In this document: one piece after another, positions 1 through 8,864 of the stretch
How positions within the stretch are numbered: the first letter of the stretch is position 1
Layout: every line of letters begins with the position of its first letter
Assembly: GCA_017521485.1 (NCBI GenBank)
Contig: JAFXCL010000005.1
Span: 22,681-86,680 of the forward strand
Origin: Oscillospiraceae bacterium
GTDB taxonomy: Bacteria; Bacillota; Clostridia; Oscillospirales; Oscillospiraceae
Direction of reading: 5' to 3'
DNA length: 64,000 bases
Position numbers and translations under genes: made by a program
Notes under the pieces: generated by a model
What the model was told of the DNA's origin: nothing
Seen by the model: the letters and a program-made list of their open reading frames with translations, nothing else
Databases searched by the model: none

Positions 1-2
1 AG

Positions 3-251
3 GCCTTATATGAAGGACTTCTGGCAGCGGGCTATGAGACTGCCAAGCCTGACGGTGCATTTTATCTGTTTGTAAAAGCACCCGGCGGGGACGCCGTTGC
101 TTTCTCGGAAAAGGCAAAGAAAAAGGATCTTTTGCTTGTGCCTGGCGATGGCTTTGGCTGCCCCGGCTACTTCCGGGTGTGCTACTGCGTTAGCTTCGAA
201 ATGATCCAAAAGAGCCTGCCTGTATTTGCTTCTTTAATTCAGGACTTGTAA
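3..251 (+). CDS. Aminotransferase, C-terminal end (partial)
   Basis: This open frame runs in from the left edge and ends at a TAA at 249-251, so only about 82 C-terminal residues are visible. They contain PDGAFYLF and the block VPGDGFGCPGYFRVCYC, which match the C-terminal lobe of fold-type I PLP-dependent aminotransferases (aspartate/aromatic group), where the conserved Arg of FRVCY binds the substrate carboxylate. The PLP lysine lies outside the window, so the substrate cannot be named. No terminator is seen before prfC. Confidence 0.75.
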   Translation, partial: ALYEGLLAAGYETAKPDGAFYLFVKAPGGDAVAFSEKAKKKDLLLVPGDGFGCPGYFRVCYCVSFEMIQKSLPVFASLIQDL

Positions 252-274
252 ACACCGCCAAAATGTGGTAAACT
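246..274 (+). promoter_or_regulatory. Candidate sigma-A promoter for prfC
   Basis: TTGTAA (246-251) and TAAACT (269-274) are separated by 17 bp. Each hexamer matches four of six consensus positions. The site overlaps the stop codon of the preceding aminotransferase and lies 54 bp before the prfC start. Confidence 0.4.
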
Positions 275-327
275 AAATCGGTTTTTGAATTAGGATATTT
301 GCAGGCAACAAGCCTTGGAGGAATATT

Positions 328-1920
328 ATGTCAACCTTAATGGAAGAAATCAGCCGTCGCCGGACCTTTGCGATCATCTCCCACCCGGACGCCGGTAAAA
401 CCACTTTAACCGAAAAATTCCTGCTCTACGGCGGTGCGATCGCCCAGGCAGGTGTTGTCAAAGGCAAGAAAAATTCCCGCGCCGCCACCTCCGACTGGAT
501 GGAGATCGAAAAACAGCGTGGTATTTCCGTCACCTCTTCTGTGATGCAGTTCCAGTACGGCGGTTTCTGCATTAATATTCTGGACACCCCCGGTCACCAG
601 GACTTTTCCGAGGATACCTACCGCACCCTGATGGCGGCAGACTCTGCGGTGATGGTGATTGACGGTGCAAAGGGTGTTGAGCCCCAGACCCGGAAGCTGT
701 TTAAGGTGTGCGCCATGCGGCACATCCCCATTTTCACATTCATCAATAAAATGGACCGGGAGACTCAGGATCCCTTTGATCTTCTGGACGAAGTGGAGCG
801 GGAGCTGGGCATTGAGACTTATGCTATGAACTGGCCCATTGGCTCCGGTAAGGATTTTCAGGGCGTGTACGACCGGGAGAACAGTCAGCTTCTGTTCTTC
901 TCCGGTGTAAACGGCAAGGCAAAGGCAGACAAGCTGGCAGTAGATCTTTACGATCCTCAGGTTGCCCAGCTTCTGGACTCTGAGACGAAGGCGCAGCAGC
1001 TGATCGACGATGTGGAGCTTCTGTCTGCCGGTCGGGAAATGGATCTGGAGGCAGTGCGCTGCGGACAGCTCAGCCCGGTGTTCTTCGGCTCTGCCCTGAC
1101 AAACTTTGGCATTGAGCCCTTCCTGGAAGCCTTTTTGAAGCTGACACCCCCGCCCCTGTCTCGCACCGCGGATACCGGTCTTGTGGACGCATTCAGCCCG
1201 GATTTCTCTGCTTTCGTGTTTAAAATTCAGGCGAATATGAATAAGGCACACCGGGATCGCCTTGCCTTTATGCGGATTTGCTCCGGCAAGTTCCAGCGGG
1301 ATACAGAATATTACCATATGCAGGGCGGCAGAAAAATGCGCCTTTCCCAGCCCCAGCAGCTGATGGCAGCAGAGCGGGAAATTGTGGATGAGGCATATGC
1401 CGGCGACGTGATCGGTGTGTTTGATCCGGGCATTTTCTCTATCGGTGACACCATCACTGTTCCCGGCAAGAAATTCCTGTACTCCGGCATCCCCACCTTT
1501 GCCCCGGAGCATTTCTGCCGGGTGTCTGCCAAGGACTCTATGAAGCGTAAGCAGTTTGTGAAGGGTACAGAGCAGATCGCACAGGAAGGTGCAATTCAGA
1601 TCTTCAAAGTGCCCAATTCCGGTATGGAAGAAGTGATCGTAGGCGTTGTGGGTACACTGCAATTCGATGTATTCCAGTATCGTATGAAAAACGAGTACGG
1701 CGTGGATCTGCGGATGGATATGCTCCCCTACGAGGAGATCCGTCTGATCGAGCACTACCCCGGCGACCTTAGTGACCTGAATTTAGGCTCGGATGCAGAG
1801 CTGCTGGAGGATTACCGTGGCAGAAGCCTGCTGGTGTTTTCTAGCTACTGGGCAATTGACTTTACCGTAAAGCGCAACCCTGGCCTGGAGCTGAAGGAAA
1901 TCGTCGTTGCAGAAGGATAA
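328..1920 (+). CDS. prfC: Peptide chain release factor 3 (RF3)
   Basis: RF3 is the translational GTPase that removes RF1/RF2 from the ribosome after peptide release. The 530 residues match the usual length of the family. Visible motifs are the P-loop HPDAGKTT (residues 19-26), the G3 motif DTPGHQDF and the G4 motif NKMDR, followed by EF-Tu-like domain II and the RF3 C-terminal domain. GGAGG at 317-321 lies 6 nt before the ATG and fixes the start. It appears to be monocistronic, ending at a strong terminator. The RF3-specific start ISRRRTFAIISHPDAGKTT separates it from EF-G and TypA/LepA. Confidence 0.97.
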   Translation: MSTLMEEISRRRTFAIISHPDAGKTTLTEKFLLYGGAIAQAGVVKGKKNSRAATSDWMEIEKQRGISVTSSVMQFQYGGFCINILDTPGHQDFSEDTYRTLMAADSAVMVIDGAKGVEPQTRKLFKVCAMRHIPIFTFINKMDRETQDPFDLLDEVERELGIETYAMNWPIGSGKDFQGVYDRENSQLLFFSGVNGKAKADKLAVDLYDPQVAQLLDSETKAQQLIDDVELLSAGREMDLEAVRCGQLSPVFFGSALTNFGIEPFLEAFLKLTPPPLSRTADTGLVDAFSPDFSAFVFKIQANMNKAHRDRLAFMRICSGKFQRDTEYYHMQGGRKMRLSQPQQLMAAEREIVDEAYAGDVIGVFDPGIFSIGDTITVPGKKFLYSGIPTFAPEHFCRVSAKDSMKRKQFVKGTEQIAQEGAIQIFKVPNSGMEEVIVGVVGTLQFDVFQYRMKNEYGVDLRMDMLPYEEIRLIEHYPGDLSDLNLGSDAELLEDYRGRSLLVFSSYWAIDFTVKRNPGLELKEIVVAEG

Positions 1921-1923
1921 TAT

Positions 1924-1951
1924 AAAGCGGCATCTGCGGATGCCGCTTTTT
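1924..1951 (+). terminator. Rho-independent terminator of prfC
   Basis: An 11-bp stem, AAAGCGGCATC (1924-1934) pairing with GATGCCGCTTT (1939-1949), has a 4-nt loop and runs into TTTT. The outer arm is almost the same as that of the terminator at 5981-6014. The heptad repeat begins at once after the T-run. Confidence 0.9.
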
Positions 1952-2153
1952 AAATGCAAAATGCAAAGTGCAAAATGTAAAATGTCGGTATTTCCTTCGG
2001 TAATGGATACCAAAGGGACAATGTACCTCAATCGTCCCCTACGCGTTGTGTCGATAGCGTTCGTAGGGGCGGATGCCTACATCCGCCCGCATTATAATCC
2101 GTCCGCATTAGCGGACACATTCATTTTGCATTTTGCACTTTGCATTTTGCATT
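1952..2153. repeat. Composite intergenic element with inverted heptad-repeat ends
   Basis: Both ends carry a 32-33 bp sequence with 7-bp periodicity (AATGCAAAATGCAAAGTGC and onward): direct at 1952-1984 and inverted at 2122-2153. Between them lies a GTAGGGG-type hairpin (GTAGGGGCGGATG at 2063, closing at CATCCGCCC), an inverted TCCCCTAC at 2035-2042, and the small hairpin GTCCGC-ATTA-GCGGAC at 2101-2116. Each end directly abuts a terminator, prfC's on the left and the exporter's on the right. No coding potential is evident. The layout resembles a MITE, but I see no target-site duplication. Confidence 0.7.
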
Positions 2154-2185
2154 AAAAAGACGCGTTCGTATGAACGCGTCTTTTT
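2154..2185. terminator. Bidirectional terminator (exporter operon end)
   Basis: AAAAAGACGCGTTC (2154-2167) pairs with GAACGCGTCTTTTT (2172-2185) around a GTAT loop, giving a T-run on both strands. It lies 3 bp beyond the stop codon of the minus-strand ABC gene. Confidence 0.88.
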
Positions 2186-2188
2186 CTA

Positions 2189-4075
2189 TTATTCCAATTC
2201 AAATGCGCCGGTGTAGAGCTGATAGTATGTGCCCTTTTGGGCGATCAGGTCTTCGTGGGTACCACGCTCGATGATATGGCCGTGGTCCAGCACCATAATG
2301 CAATCGGAGTTCCGGACTGTGCTCAGCCGGTGGGCGATCACAAAGGTGGTCCGTCCATTCATCAGGGCGTCCATACCCTTTTGCACCAGTGCCTCCGTTC
2401 GGCTGTCGATAGAGGAGGTGGCTTCGTCCAGGATCATCACCGGTGGATCTGCCACCGCCGCTCTGGCAATGGCGATCAGCTGGCGCTGACCCTGAGAAAG
2501 CTGTGCGCCGTTTCCGGTGAGCATGGTGTTGTAGCCCTCCGGCAGGCGGGTGATAAAGTCGTGGGCATTGGCTGTTTTTGCCGCGGCGATACACTCTTCG
2601 TCGGTGGCATCCAGCCTGCCGTAGCGGATGTTATCCATCACCGTTCCGGTGAACAGGTTGGTATCCTGCAGCACTACGCCCAGTGACCGCCGCAGATCCG
2701 GCTTGCAGATCTTATTGATATTGATGCCGTCATAGCGCACCTTGCCGTCGGCAATGTCATAAAAGCGGTTGATGAGGTTTGTGATGGTGGTCTTGCCCGC
2801 ACCGGTTGCGCCTACAAAAGCGATCTTCTGACCCGGGTGGGCATAAAGCGTCACATCGTACAGCACCTGTTTTTCCGGCACATAGCCAAAGTCCACACGG
2901 TCCATTGTGATGTCGCCCTTAAGCTCGGTGTAGGTAAGCGTTCCGTCCTGATGGGGGTGCTTCCACGCCCAGTGGCCGGTGCGCTCTTTGCTTTCTGTAA
3001 TCGTACCGTCCTGACTGATCCTTGCATTGACAAGAGTCACATAGCCGTTGTCCTGCTCCTCTTCCTCGTCCATTAATTCAAAGATCCGCTCCGCACCTGC
3101 CAGTGCCATTACAATGGCGTTGATCTGGTTGGATATCTGAGAAATGGGCTGATTGAAGGTTCTGGACAGAACCAGGAAGGTAATCAGGCTGCCCAGGGAA
3201 ATCAGGTTTCCTTCCGATGCCACGGCGATCAGGCCGCCTACGATGGCTAAGATCGCATACTGGATATACCCTAAGTTATTGTTCACCGGGCCCATCAGAT
3301 TGGTGTAAGCACCGGCACGGAAGGCATTGGACCGAAGTCTTTCGTTCAGGCTGTCAAATTCCTGCTTGGAGATCTCCTCCCGGTTAAACACCTTCACAAC
3401 TCTTTGTCCGTGGATCATTTCCTCCACATAGCCGTTGACCGCGCCCAGTGACCGCTGCTGGCCGATAAAGAAGCCTGCGGACTTACCCACCACCAGCTTT
3501 GTCACCATAAAGATGCCGCTGACTGTCAGGATCATCACGCCGGTAAGGATGGGAGAGGTAATAATCATGGTCACAAATACCACGATCAGGGTAGCTGCTG
3601 AAGAAACGGTCTGGGGAATAGACTGGGAGATCATCTGCCGCAGGGTATCGATATCACTGGTGTAGCGGCTCATCAGGTCTCCCACCTGATGGGTATCGAA
3701 ATACCGGATGGGCAGCTTCTGCATATGGGTAAACATCTGGTCGCGGATGGTCTTTTGCGTACCCTGACCTACCTTAACCATTAGCACGTTATACAAAAAT
3801 ACAGAAACAACGCCCAGAAGATATACGCCTGCCATCAGACATAAAAATCCGATCAGGTTTACATTTTCGCCCCGGAGCATAGGGGTCACATAATCGTCTA
3901 CCAGTGTTCCCAAAGAGGCAGAGCTGACTGCCTGGGCCACGGAGCTTAGGAGGATGCACAAAACCACCAGAATCAGTCTTACCTTATACTTTCCCATATA
4001 GCTTAATAGCCGGGAAACGGTTTTTTTGGGGTTCTTCGCCTTACGGCCGTCGCCCATCATTCTTGCAGGAGGCAT
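2189..4075 (-). CDS. ABC exporter half-transporter, canonical NBD
   Basis: A 628-residue fused transmembrane/ATPase half-transporter of the multidrug-exporter type (MdlB/LmrD/YheH-like). About six membrane helices fill residues 35-340 and the NBD follows. Visible in order are Walker A GATGAGKTT, signature LSQGQRQ and Walker B VMILDEATSSID with the catalytic Glu present. An extra stretch of about 45 residues with KERTGHWAWKHP lies between the membrane domain and the NBD. Its start codon overlaps the partner's stop by one base (TAATG), so the two are translationally coupled and should form a heterodimer. Substrate unknown. Confidence 0.93.
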   Translation of the reverse strand: MPPARMMGDGRKAKNPKKTVSRLLSYMGKYKVRLILVVLCILLSSVAQAVSSASLGTLVDDYVTPMLRGENVNLIGFLCLMAGVYLLGVVSVFLYNVLMVKVGQGTQKTIRDQMFTHMQKLPIRYFDTHQVGDLMSRYTSDIDTLRQMISQSIPQTVSSAATLIVVFVTMIITSPILTGVMILTVSGIFMVTKLVVGKSAGFFIGQQRSLGAVNGYVEEMIHGQRVVKVFNREEISKQEFDSLNERLRSNAFRAGAYTNLMGPVNNNLGYIQYAILAIVGGLIAVASEGNLISLGSLITFLVLSRTFNQPISQISNQINAIVMALAGAERIFELMDEEEEQDNGYVTLVNARISQDGTITESKERTGHWAWKHPHQDGTLTYTELKGDITMDRVDFGYVPEKQVLYDVTLYAHPGQKIAFVGATGAGKTTITNLINRFYDIADGKVRYDGININKICKPDLRRSLGVVLQDTNLFTGTVMDNIRYGRLDATDEECIAAAKTANAHDFITRLPEGYNTMLTGNGAQLSQGQRQLIAIARAAVADPPVMILDEATSSIDSRTEALVQKGMDALMNGRTTFVIAHRLSTVRNSDCIMVLDHGHIIERGTHEDLIAQKGTYYQLYTGAFELE

Positions 4076-5823
4076 TATTCATCCCCTCCTTTCGTCTGAG
4101 AGTCATAGACCTCCCGGTAAATAGCGGAGGCTTCCAAAAGCTCATCGTGCTTGCCAGCCGCGGCAATCTTGCCGCCGTCCATTACAATGATCAGGTCCGC
4201 TTCCTGAACAGATGCCACCCGCTGAGCAATAATCAGCTTTGTGGTGTTCGGAATTTCCTCGGCAAAGGCCTTGCGGATCAACGCGTCTGTATGGGTATCC
4301 ACCGCGGAGGTGGAATCGTCCAAAATCAGGATCTTAGGCTTTTTTAGGAGTGCTCTTGCAATACAGATCCGCTGCTTCTGACCGCCGGACACATTGGTGC
4401 CGCCCTGCTCAATTTTTGTATCGTAGCCATCGGGGAAAGAAGTGATGAAATCGTGGGCGCAAGCCAGACGGCAAGCGTGTTCCATTTCCTCATCGGTTGC
4501 GTTCGGATTGCCCCAGCGCAGGTTTTCCTTGATCGTGCCGGAGAACAGTACATTTTTTTGCAGAACCATAGAAACCGCATCCCGGAGGGTATGGATGTCG
4601 TAATCCCGTACATCCACGCCGCCCACCTTCACGCTGCCCTCGGTGGCATCATACAGCCGGGGGATCAACTGAACCAGTGTGGACTTGGAAGCGCCTGTTC
4701 CGCCCAGAATGCCCACAGTCATACCGGGGGCAATATGCAGATCGATCCCTTCCAAGGCATTGCGGTCGGCAGTTTTGGAATAACGGAAGGACACATTTTC
4801 AAAATCGATCCCGCCGTGGGCAACCTCCATCACAGGCTCCGGAGGGTTATCCAGCTCCGGTGTTTCTGCCAGAACTTCAGAAGTACGGCGAATGGGTGCT
4901 TGAGACATGATCAGCATCACGAAGAACATAGACAGCATCATCAGGCTGCCCAGAATCTGGGTTGTATAGGTAAACATAGCCGTCAGGCCGCCGGTGGTAA
5001 GTCCTCCGGGAACTGCGCCGTTGCCGGAACTGACAACCATATTTGCACCAAAGTAAGAGATCACCAGAATACAGATATACACCGCGCTCTGCATCAAGGG
5101 GCTGTTAAAGGCAATGATTTTTTCTGCCCGGACAAAATCTTTATAGATGCTGTCGGAGGTAGACGTGAACTTCTCGGTCTCCTTTTGCTCCCGGACAAAG
5201 GATTTTACCACCCGGATGCCGTGTAAGTTTTCCTGCACCACATTGTTGAGCTTATCGTAGGTCTTGAACACACGCACAAATGTGCCATGAACAATCCGGG
5301 AAATAAATAGCAGACCAAAGGCGAGCAAAGGCAGCACCACACAGTAAACGATGCACAGTCTGGGACTGATCTTCCAAGCGTTGAAGGTTGCCAAGATCAG
5401 CATCATAGGGCAGCGAACTGCCATACGGATACACATCTGGAACCCCATCTGGATCATTGCCACATCGCTGGTTAGTCTTGTGACAATGGAGGATGTGGAA
5501 AATTTATCGATGTTGGCAAAGTCAAAGGTCTGGACCTTATAGTACATATCGTGGCGCAGATTCCGGGAAAAACCTGTGGCAGCATAGGCTGCAGCCACTG
5601 CCGAGCCTATACCGAAGGTCAGAGAACACAGGGCATACAGCACCAGAATCAGTCCATAATGGACCACCGCCTGCATATTTCCCGGCTCAACGCCCAAGTC
5701 CACAATATTACTGAGCACGCCGGGGATCTTTGTTTCCATATAGACCTCACCGATCATGGCAAGGGGGCTTAGCAAGGTCGCCCATTTATATTCCCGGATA
5801 CACCGGATAAACCGTCTTATCAT
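4075..5823 (-). CDS. ABC exporter half-transporter, degenerate NBD
   Basis: This is the first gene of the exporter pair, a transmembrane plus NBD half-transporter of 582 residues. Walker A is GGTGASKST and the signature is VSGGQKQ, but Walker B reads ILILDDSTSAVD, with Asp where the catalytic Glu should be. One such non-catalytic site is normal in asymmetric heterodimeric exporters (TM287/288, BmrCD). A TTG-initiated frame extends to 5847. I prefer the ATG at 5823 because AAAGGAG lies about 8 nt upstream of it. The partner gene follows with a 1-nt overlap. Confidence 0.92.
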   Translation of the reverse strand: MIRRFIRCIREYKWATLLSPLAMIGEVYMETKIPGVLSNIVDLGVEPGNMQAVVHYGLILVLYALCSLTFGIGSAVAAAYAATGFSRNLRHDMYYKVQTFDFANIDKFSTSSIVTRLTSDVAMIQMGFQMCIRMAVRCPMMLILATFNAWKISPRLCIVYCVVLPLLAFGLLFISRIVHGTFVRVFKTYDKLNNVVQENLHGIRVVKSFVREQKETEKFTSTSDSIYKDFVRAEKIIAFNSPLMQSAVYICILVISYFGANMVVSSGNGAVPGGLTTGGLTAMFTYTTQILGSLMMLSMFFVMLIMSQAPIRRTSEVLAETPELDNPPEPVMEVAHGGIDFENVSFRYSKTADRNALEGIDLHIAPGMTVGILGGTGASKSTLVQLIPRLYDATEGSVKVGGVDVRDYDIHTLRDAVSMVLQKNVLFSGTIKENLRWGNPNATDEEMEHACRLACAHDFITSFPDGYDTKIEQGGTNVSGGQKQRICIARALLKKPKILILDDSTSAVDTHTDALIRKAFAEEIPNTTKLIIAQRVASVQEADLIIVMDGGKIAAAGKHDELLEASAIYREVYDSQTKGGDE

Positions 5824-5925
5824 TACGACTTCTCCTTTTATAGGCAATATACATTATATTAAAGAATATTTTAGCACATTCATTTCTCTATGGCAACAGA
5901 GCATAAAAAAGTTTACAATTAAAAA

Positions 5926-5980
5926 TCCGTCTGCGTAGCAGACACATTCATTTTGCATTTTGCACTTTGCATTTTGCATT
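5926..5980. repeat. Heptad repeat with covarying hairpin, single-ended copy
   Basis: The hairpin GTCTGC-GTA-GCAGAC (5929-5943) is followed by ACATT and the inverted 7-bp periodic repeat (5949-5980), which abuts the A/T-run of the msmK terminator. It matches the right half of the 1952-2153 element and the copy at 26965-27019. Confidence 0.75.
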
Positions 5981-6014
5981 AAAAAAGCGGCATCTGCTCA
6001 GCAGATGCCGCTTT
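5981..6014 (-). terminator. Rho-independent terminator of the MsmK-type gene
   Basis: AAAGCGGCATCTGC (5984-5997) pairs with GCAGATGCCGCTTT (6001-6014). On the minus strand it runs into a six-T tract (complement of 5981-5986). It is 14 bp past the stop codon of the ATPase gene. Confidence 0.88.
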
Positions 6015-6027
6015 GGTATGTATGGAA

Positions 6028-7236
6028 TTAAGCTTCCAGATTGATGCCGGTCTCCTTGCCGAAGACGTGGCAGTTGTTGCCGCCAAAGTCGAACTTGATC
6101 TCGGTGCCCATAGACAGAGCCATCACTTCGTCGTGAGTCATGTTCATGGTGTTAACAACAATGATCACATCCTGACCCACTGCGTTTGTGTGCAGATGGA
6201 CAGAAGAGCCCATCATTTCGCTAACTTCGATGGTACCGGTTACGCCGGTATTTTCCAGAGTGATATGCTCAGGACGGACGCCCAGAGTGATCTCCTGCTC
6301 CTCAACATTGTTAGCAGAGAGCTTCTCCTGCTTGTCGTCGGACAGGACAACCGTGTGACCGCCCAGCTCAACAGCGTACTTGCCGTCAGCTTTGATGAGC
6401 TTAGCAGCGAAGAAGTTCATCTGAGGTGCGCCAATGAAGCCTGCAACAAACAGGTTGTAGGGATGATGGAACACTTCCTGAGGAGTGCCGATCTGCTGAA
6501 TGAAGCCGTCCTTCATGATAACGATACGGTCGCCCAGAGTCATAGCCTCGGTCTGGTCGTGGGTAACGTAGATGAAGGTGGTGTCAATACGGCTGCGGAG
6601 CTTGATGATCTCAGCACGCATCTGGTTACGCAGCTTTGCGTCCAGGTTGGAGAGGGGCTCGTCCATCAGCATGACCTTGGGGTCACGGACGATTGCACGG
6701 CCGATGGCAACACGCTGACGCTGACCGCCGGACAGAGCCTTGGGCTTACGGTCCAGGTACTGGGTGATGTCCAGGATCGCAGCAGCTTCGCGAACCTTGC
6801 GGTCCAGCTCATCCTTGGGAGTATGACGCAGCTTCAGAGCGAAAGCCAGGTTATCATAAACCGTCATGTGAGGATACAGAGCGTAGTTCTGGAAGACCAT
6901 TGCGATATCGCGATCCTTGGGAGCCACATCGTTAACCAGCTTGTCGCCGATGTACAGCTGACCCTCGGAAATCTCTTCCAGACCGGCGATCATACGCAGA
7001 GTGGTGGACTTGCCGCAGCCAGAAGGACCGACCAGAACGATGAATTCCTTGTCGGCGATCTCCAGGTTGAACTCCTGGACAGCTACGACGCCCTGCTCAG
7101 TGATCTGCAGATTGGCCTTTTCCTTGCCGTCATCTACAGGCTGATTCTTCTGCTTCTTAGCCTTCTTCTTTTTCTTTTCCTCATCGGGCAGGTAGGGGTA
7201 GATCTTCTTGATGCTTTGCATGGATACACTTGCCAT
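6028..7236 (-). CDS. msmK: Sugar ABC importer ATPase, MsmK/UgpC family
   Basis: A 402-residue ATPase of the CUT1 carbohydrate-importer type, expected to energise one or several sugar permeases at the membrane. It shows Walker A GPSGCGKSTT, signature LSGGQRQR, Walker B VMLMDEPLSNLD and a C-terminal TOBE regulatory region. Between the first strand and EQGVVAVQEF an insertion of about 35 residues is very lysine-rich (EEKKKKKAKKQKNQ). No permease or binding-protein gene is adjacent, which fits a shared ATPase serving unlinked importers. An in-frame TAG lies 12 nt upstream of the ATG, so a longer form is excluded. The nearest Shine-Dalgarno match is poor. Confidence 0.92.
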   Translation of the reverse strand: MASVSMQSIKKIYPYLPDEEKKKKKAKKQKNQPVDDGKEKANLQITEQGVVAVQEFNLEIADKEFIVLVGPSGCGKSTTLRMIAGLEEISEGQLYIGDKLVNDVAPKDRDIAMVFQNYALYPHMTVYDNLAFALKLRHTPKDELDRKVREAAAILDITQYLDRKPKALSGGQRQRVAIGRAIVRDPKVMLMDEPLSNLDAKLRNQMRAEIIKLRSRIDTTFIYVTHDQTEAMTLGDRIVIMKDGFIQQIGTPQEVFHHPYNLFVAGFIGAPQMNFFAAKLIKADGKYAVELGGHTVVLSDDKQEKLSANNVEEQEITLGVRPEHITLENTGVTGTIEVSEMMGSSVHLHTNAVGQDVIIVVNTMNMTHDEVMALSMGTEIKFDFGGNNCHVFGKETGINLEA

Positions 7237-7415
7237 ACGTTTACGACTCTAAGCATACCGACTCCTCGCATATGCTCTCACCGCCGCCGGGTAAAACAGC
7301 GCGCGGCATTACGACAGGTCTCCACACTGCCGTACCGTGAGTCTACGGTGTTAATTTCCTCCTTTTTTTTACACGAAGCCGCTATTTTGTGGAGTAGCAG
7401 ACCCCATGCTGGGAT
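7237..7415 (-). promoter_or_regulatory. Long, possibly structured 5' leader of msmK
   Basis: The distance from the predicted start site (about 7415) to the ATG is about 180 nt. The leader holds a perfect GGAGG preceded by eight A residues, with no start codon at usable spacing. It also has a hairpin ACCGT-6 nt-ACGGT (7334-7349), a GCATATGC palindrome, and a GAGGAG followed 5 nt later by an out-of-frame ATG. No real ribosome site is visible next to the msmK ATG. This is suggestive of regulation, but no known riboswitch class is recognised. Confidence 0.4.
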
Positions 7416-7421
7416 GCTATA

Positions 7422-7450
7422 ATAATACCACAAGTTGCAAATATTTCCAA
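7422..7450 (-). promoter_or_regulatory. Candidate sigma-A promoter for msmK
   Basis: On the minus strand TTGGAA (complement of 7445-7450) and TATTAT (complement of 7422-7427) are 17 bp apart, matching consensus at four and five positions respectively. Confidence 0.55.
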
Positions 7451-7502
7451 CTGTTATTTTATACAGTTTTCTGTCCCTGGTTTTGTATATTATAACAGCA
7501 TT

Positions 7503-8777
7503 TTACCGAATAAAAAAGCTGCCGTCCCGGGGACATTCCAATGTGCTGCCGTAGTAGGCTTTCATTGCGTCTGCAAGGTATGCCCCATCCTTTGCACCGG
7601 CAGTTTCCCACGCAGAATGCATTGCCAGCTGGGCAAGACCGATATCTGCTGTGGGCACAGAGATCTGCGTCAAGGAGATGCGGCCCAGTGTGCCGCCACC
7701 GAGCAGATCTGCCCGGTTATAGAAGGTCTGTACCGGCACATCTGCCTTGCTACACACCTTGCGGAATACCGCTGCCGCCGCACCGTCTGTGGCATAGCGC
7801 TGGGAGGCATTAAACTTGATCACCACGCCGCCGTTCATCACCGGGGCGTTTGTTCCGTCCGCATACTCCGGATGATTGGGATGAACTGCATGGGCATTAT
7901 CTGCAGAAACCATAAAGGACTGGCTCAGCAGCTGCTCCAGATCCACATTCAGACTGCCGCAGATCCGCTCGAGCACGCTGGGCAGCAGACAGGCTGCCGC
8001 GCCCTGCGGGGAATTGGAGCCCACTTCCTCACTGTCGAACACACACAGCACCGGAATCGCACTGCTTTCCTCCGCATCCAAAAAGCCCTTTGTGCAGCAG
8101 AAAGCACACTGCAGATCATCCAGCCCGGCAGCGGAAATATATTCTTCCTCCACGCCCCAGACAGAGGCATTCTGCCGCAGATACAAATACAGGTCGTGGC
8201 CTAAGATCTTGCCGCCGGCTGCTTCCTCCAGAATCGCATCCAGCCGTCCGGCAGCCTGCTGGCCGCCCACCAAGGGCAAGGTGTCCACCGCCACATTCCA
8301 TGCCACGCCATCGTTACACTTACGGTTCATATGAATCGCCACATTGGGAATCACCAGCAGATCCCGGTCAATATCCACCAAACGGCTCTCTACGCCTTCC
8401 TCTGTCTCCACCAGTACCCGTCCTGCAATAGATAAGGGTCTGTCCAGCCAGGTGGAGAGGATCATACCGCCATAGGGCTCTGTGGCAAGGCGGGTATATT
8501 TCCCGGTCAGCTCCCAATTTTCCTTTACCTTAAAGGTAGGGCGGTCACAATGGCTGGCGCTCATCATAAACCCGGTAGGCTTGCCCATAGGAATCCGGAA
8601 CGCAACCACAGCGCTGCCGCTGCGGGTCAGGTAATATTTTCCGCCGGGTGCAAGTTCCCACTTTTCGCCCTCGCTAAGCTTTTCATAGCCGGCACTTATC
8701 AGCATTTCCTCCAGCGCTGCTGCTGCGTGGTAAACGCTGTGGCTGATATCCAAAAATTCTTTGAGTTGATTGATCAT
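7503..8777 (-). CDS. apeB: M18 family aminopeptidase
   Basis: A cytosolic di-zinc aminopeptidase of 424 residues, the usual M18 length. Family blocks are SASHCDRP (metal His), IHMNRKCNDG, FDSEEVGSNSPQGA (catalytic and metal Glu), SADNAHAVHPN and DLLGGGTLG. It should release N-terminal residues, often acidic, from peptides. The ATG is preceded by AAAAGGGAG at suitable distance. It stands alone, divergent from spo0A. The symbol follows common usage and does not imply a tested specificity. Confidence 0.93.
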   Translation of the reverse strand: MINQLKEFLDISHSVYHAAAALEEMLISAGYEKLSEGEKWELAPGGKYYLTRSGSAVVAFRIPMGKPTGFMMSASHCDRPTFKVKENWELTGKYTRLATEPYGGMILSTWLDRPLSIAGRVLVETEEGVESRLVDIDRDLLVIPNVAIHMNRKCNDGVAWNVAVDTLPLVGGQQAAGRLDAILEEAAGGKILGHDLYLYLRQNASVWGVEEEYISAAGLDDLQCAFCCTKGFLDAEESSAIPVLCVFDSEEVGSNSPQGAAACLLPSVLERICGSLNVDLEQLLSQSFMVSADNAHAVHPNHPEYADGTNAPVMNGGVVIKFNASQRYATDGAAAAVFRKVCSKADVPVQTFYNRADLLGGGTLGRISLTQISVPTADIGLAQLAMHSAWETAGAKDGAYLADAMKAYYGSTLECPRDGSFFIR

Positions 8778-8864
8778 ACTATACGCTCCCTTTTATGGGT
8801 TTTGTTTATCTATTGTAGCCCATTTTTTCGCACCAGTCAACCGAAGTTCGAAAAAGTTATCCAC

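Noticed and set aside
406-1755. 449-codon open frame on the minus strand opposite prfC
   Set aside because: It lies wholly within prfC, has no ribosome site or recognisable domain, and its length follows from the codon bias of the real gene.
1952-2153. Heptad-ended element as an insertion sequence with transposase
   Set aside because: It is only about 200 bp long and has no coding capacity; at most it is a non-autonomous element.
7225-7260. ATG near 7251 with GAGGAG as the true msmK start
   Set aside because: It is out of frame with the conserved ATPase sequence and meets no homologous residues; an in-frame TAG also lies between.
6013-7422. 469-codon plus-strand frame opposite msmK
   Set aside because: It is antisense to a clear ABC ATPase, its composition mirrors the ATPase codons, and no Shine-Dalgarno precedes it.
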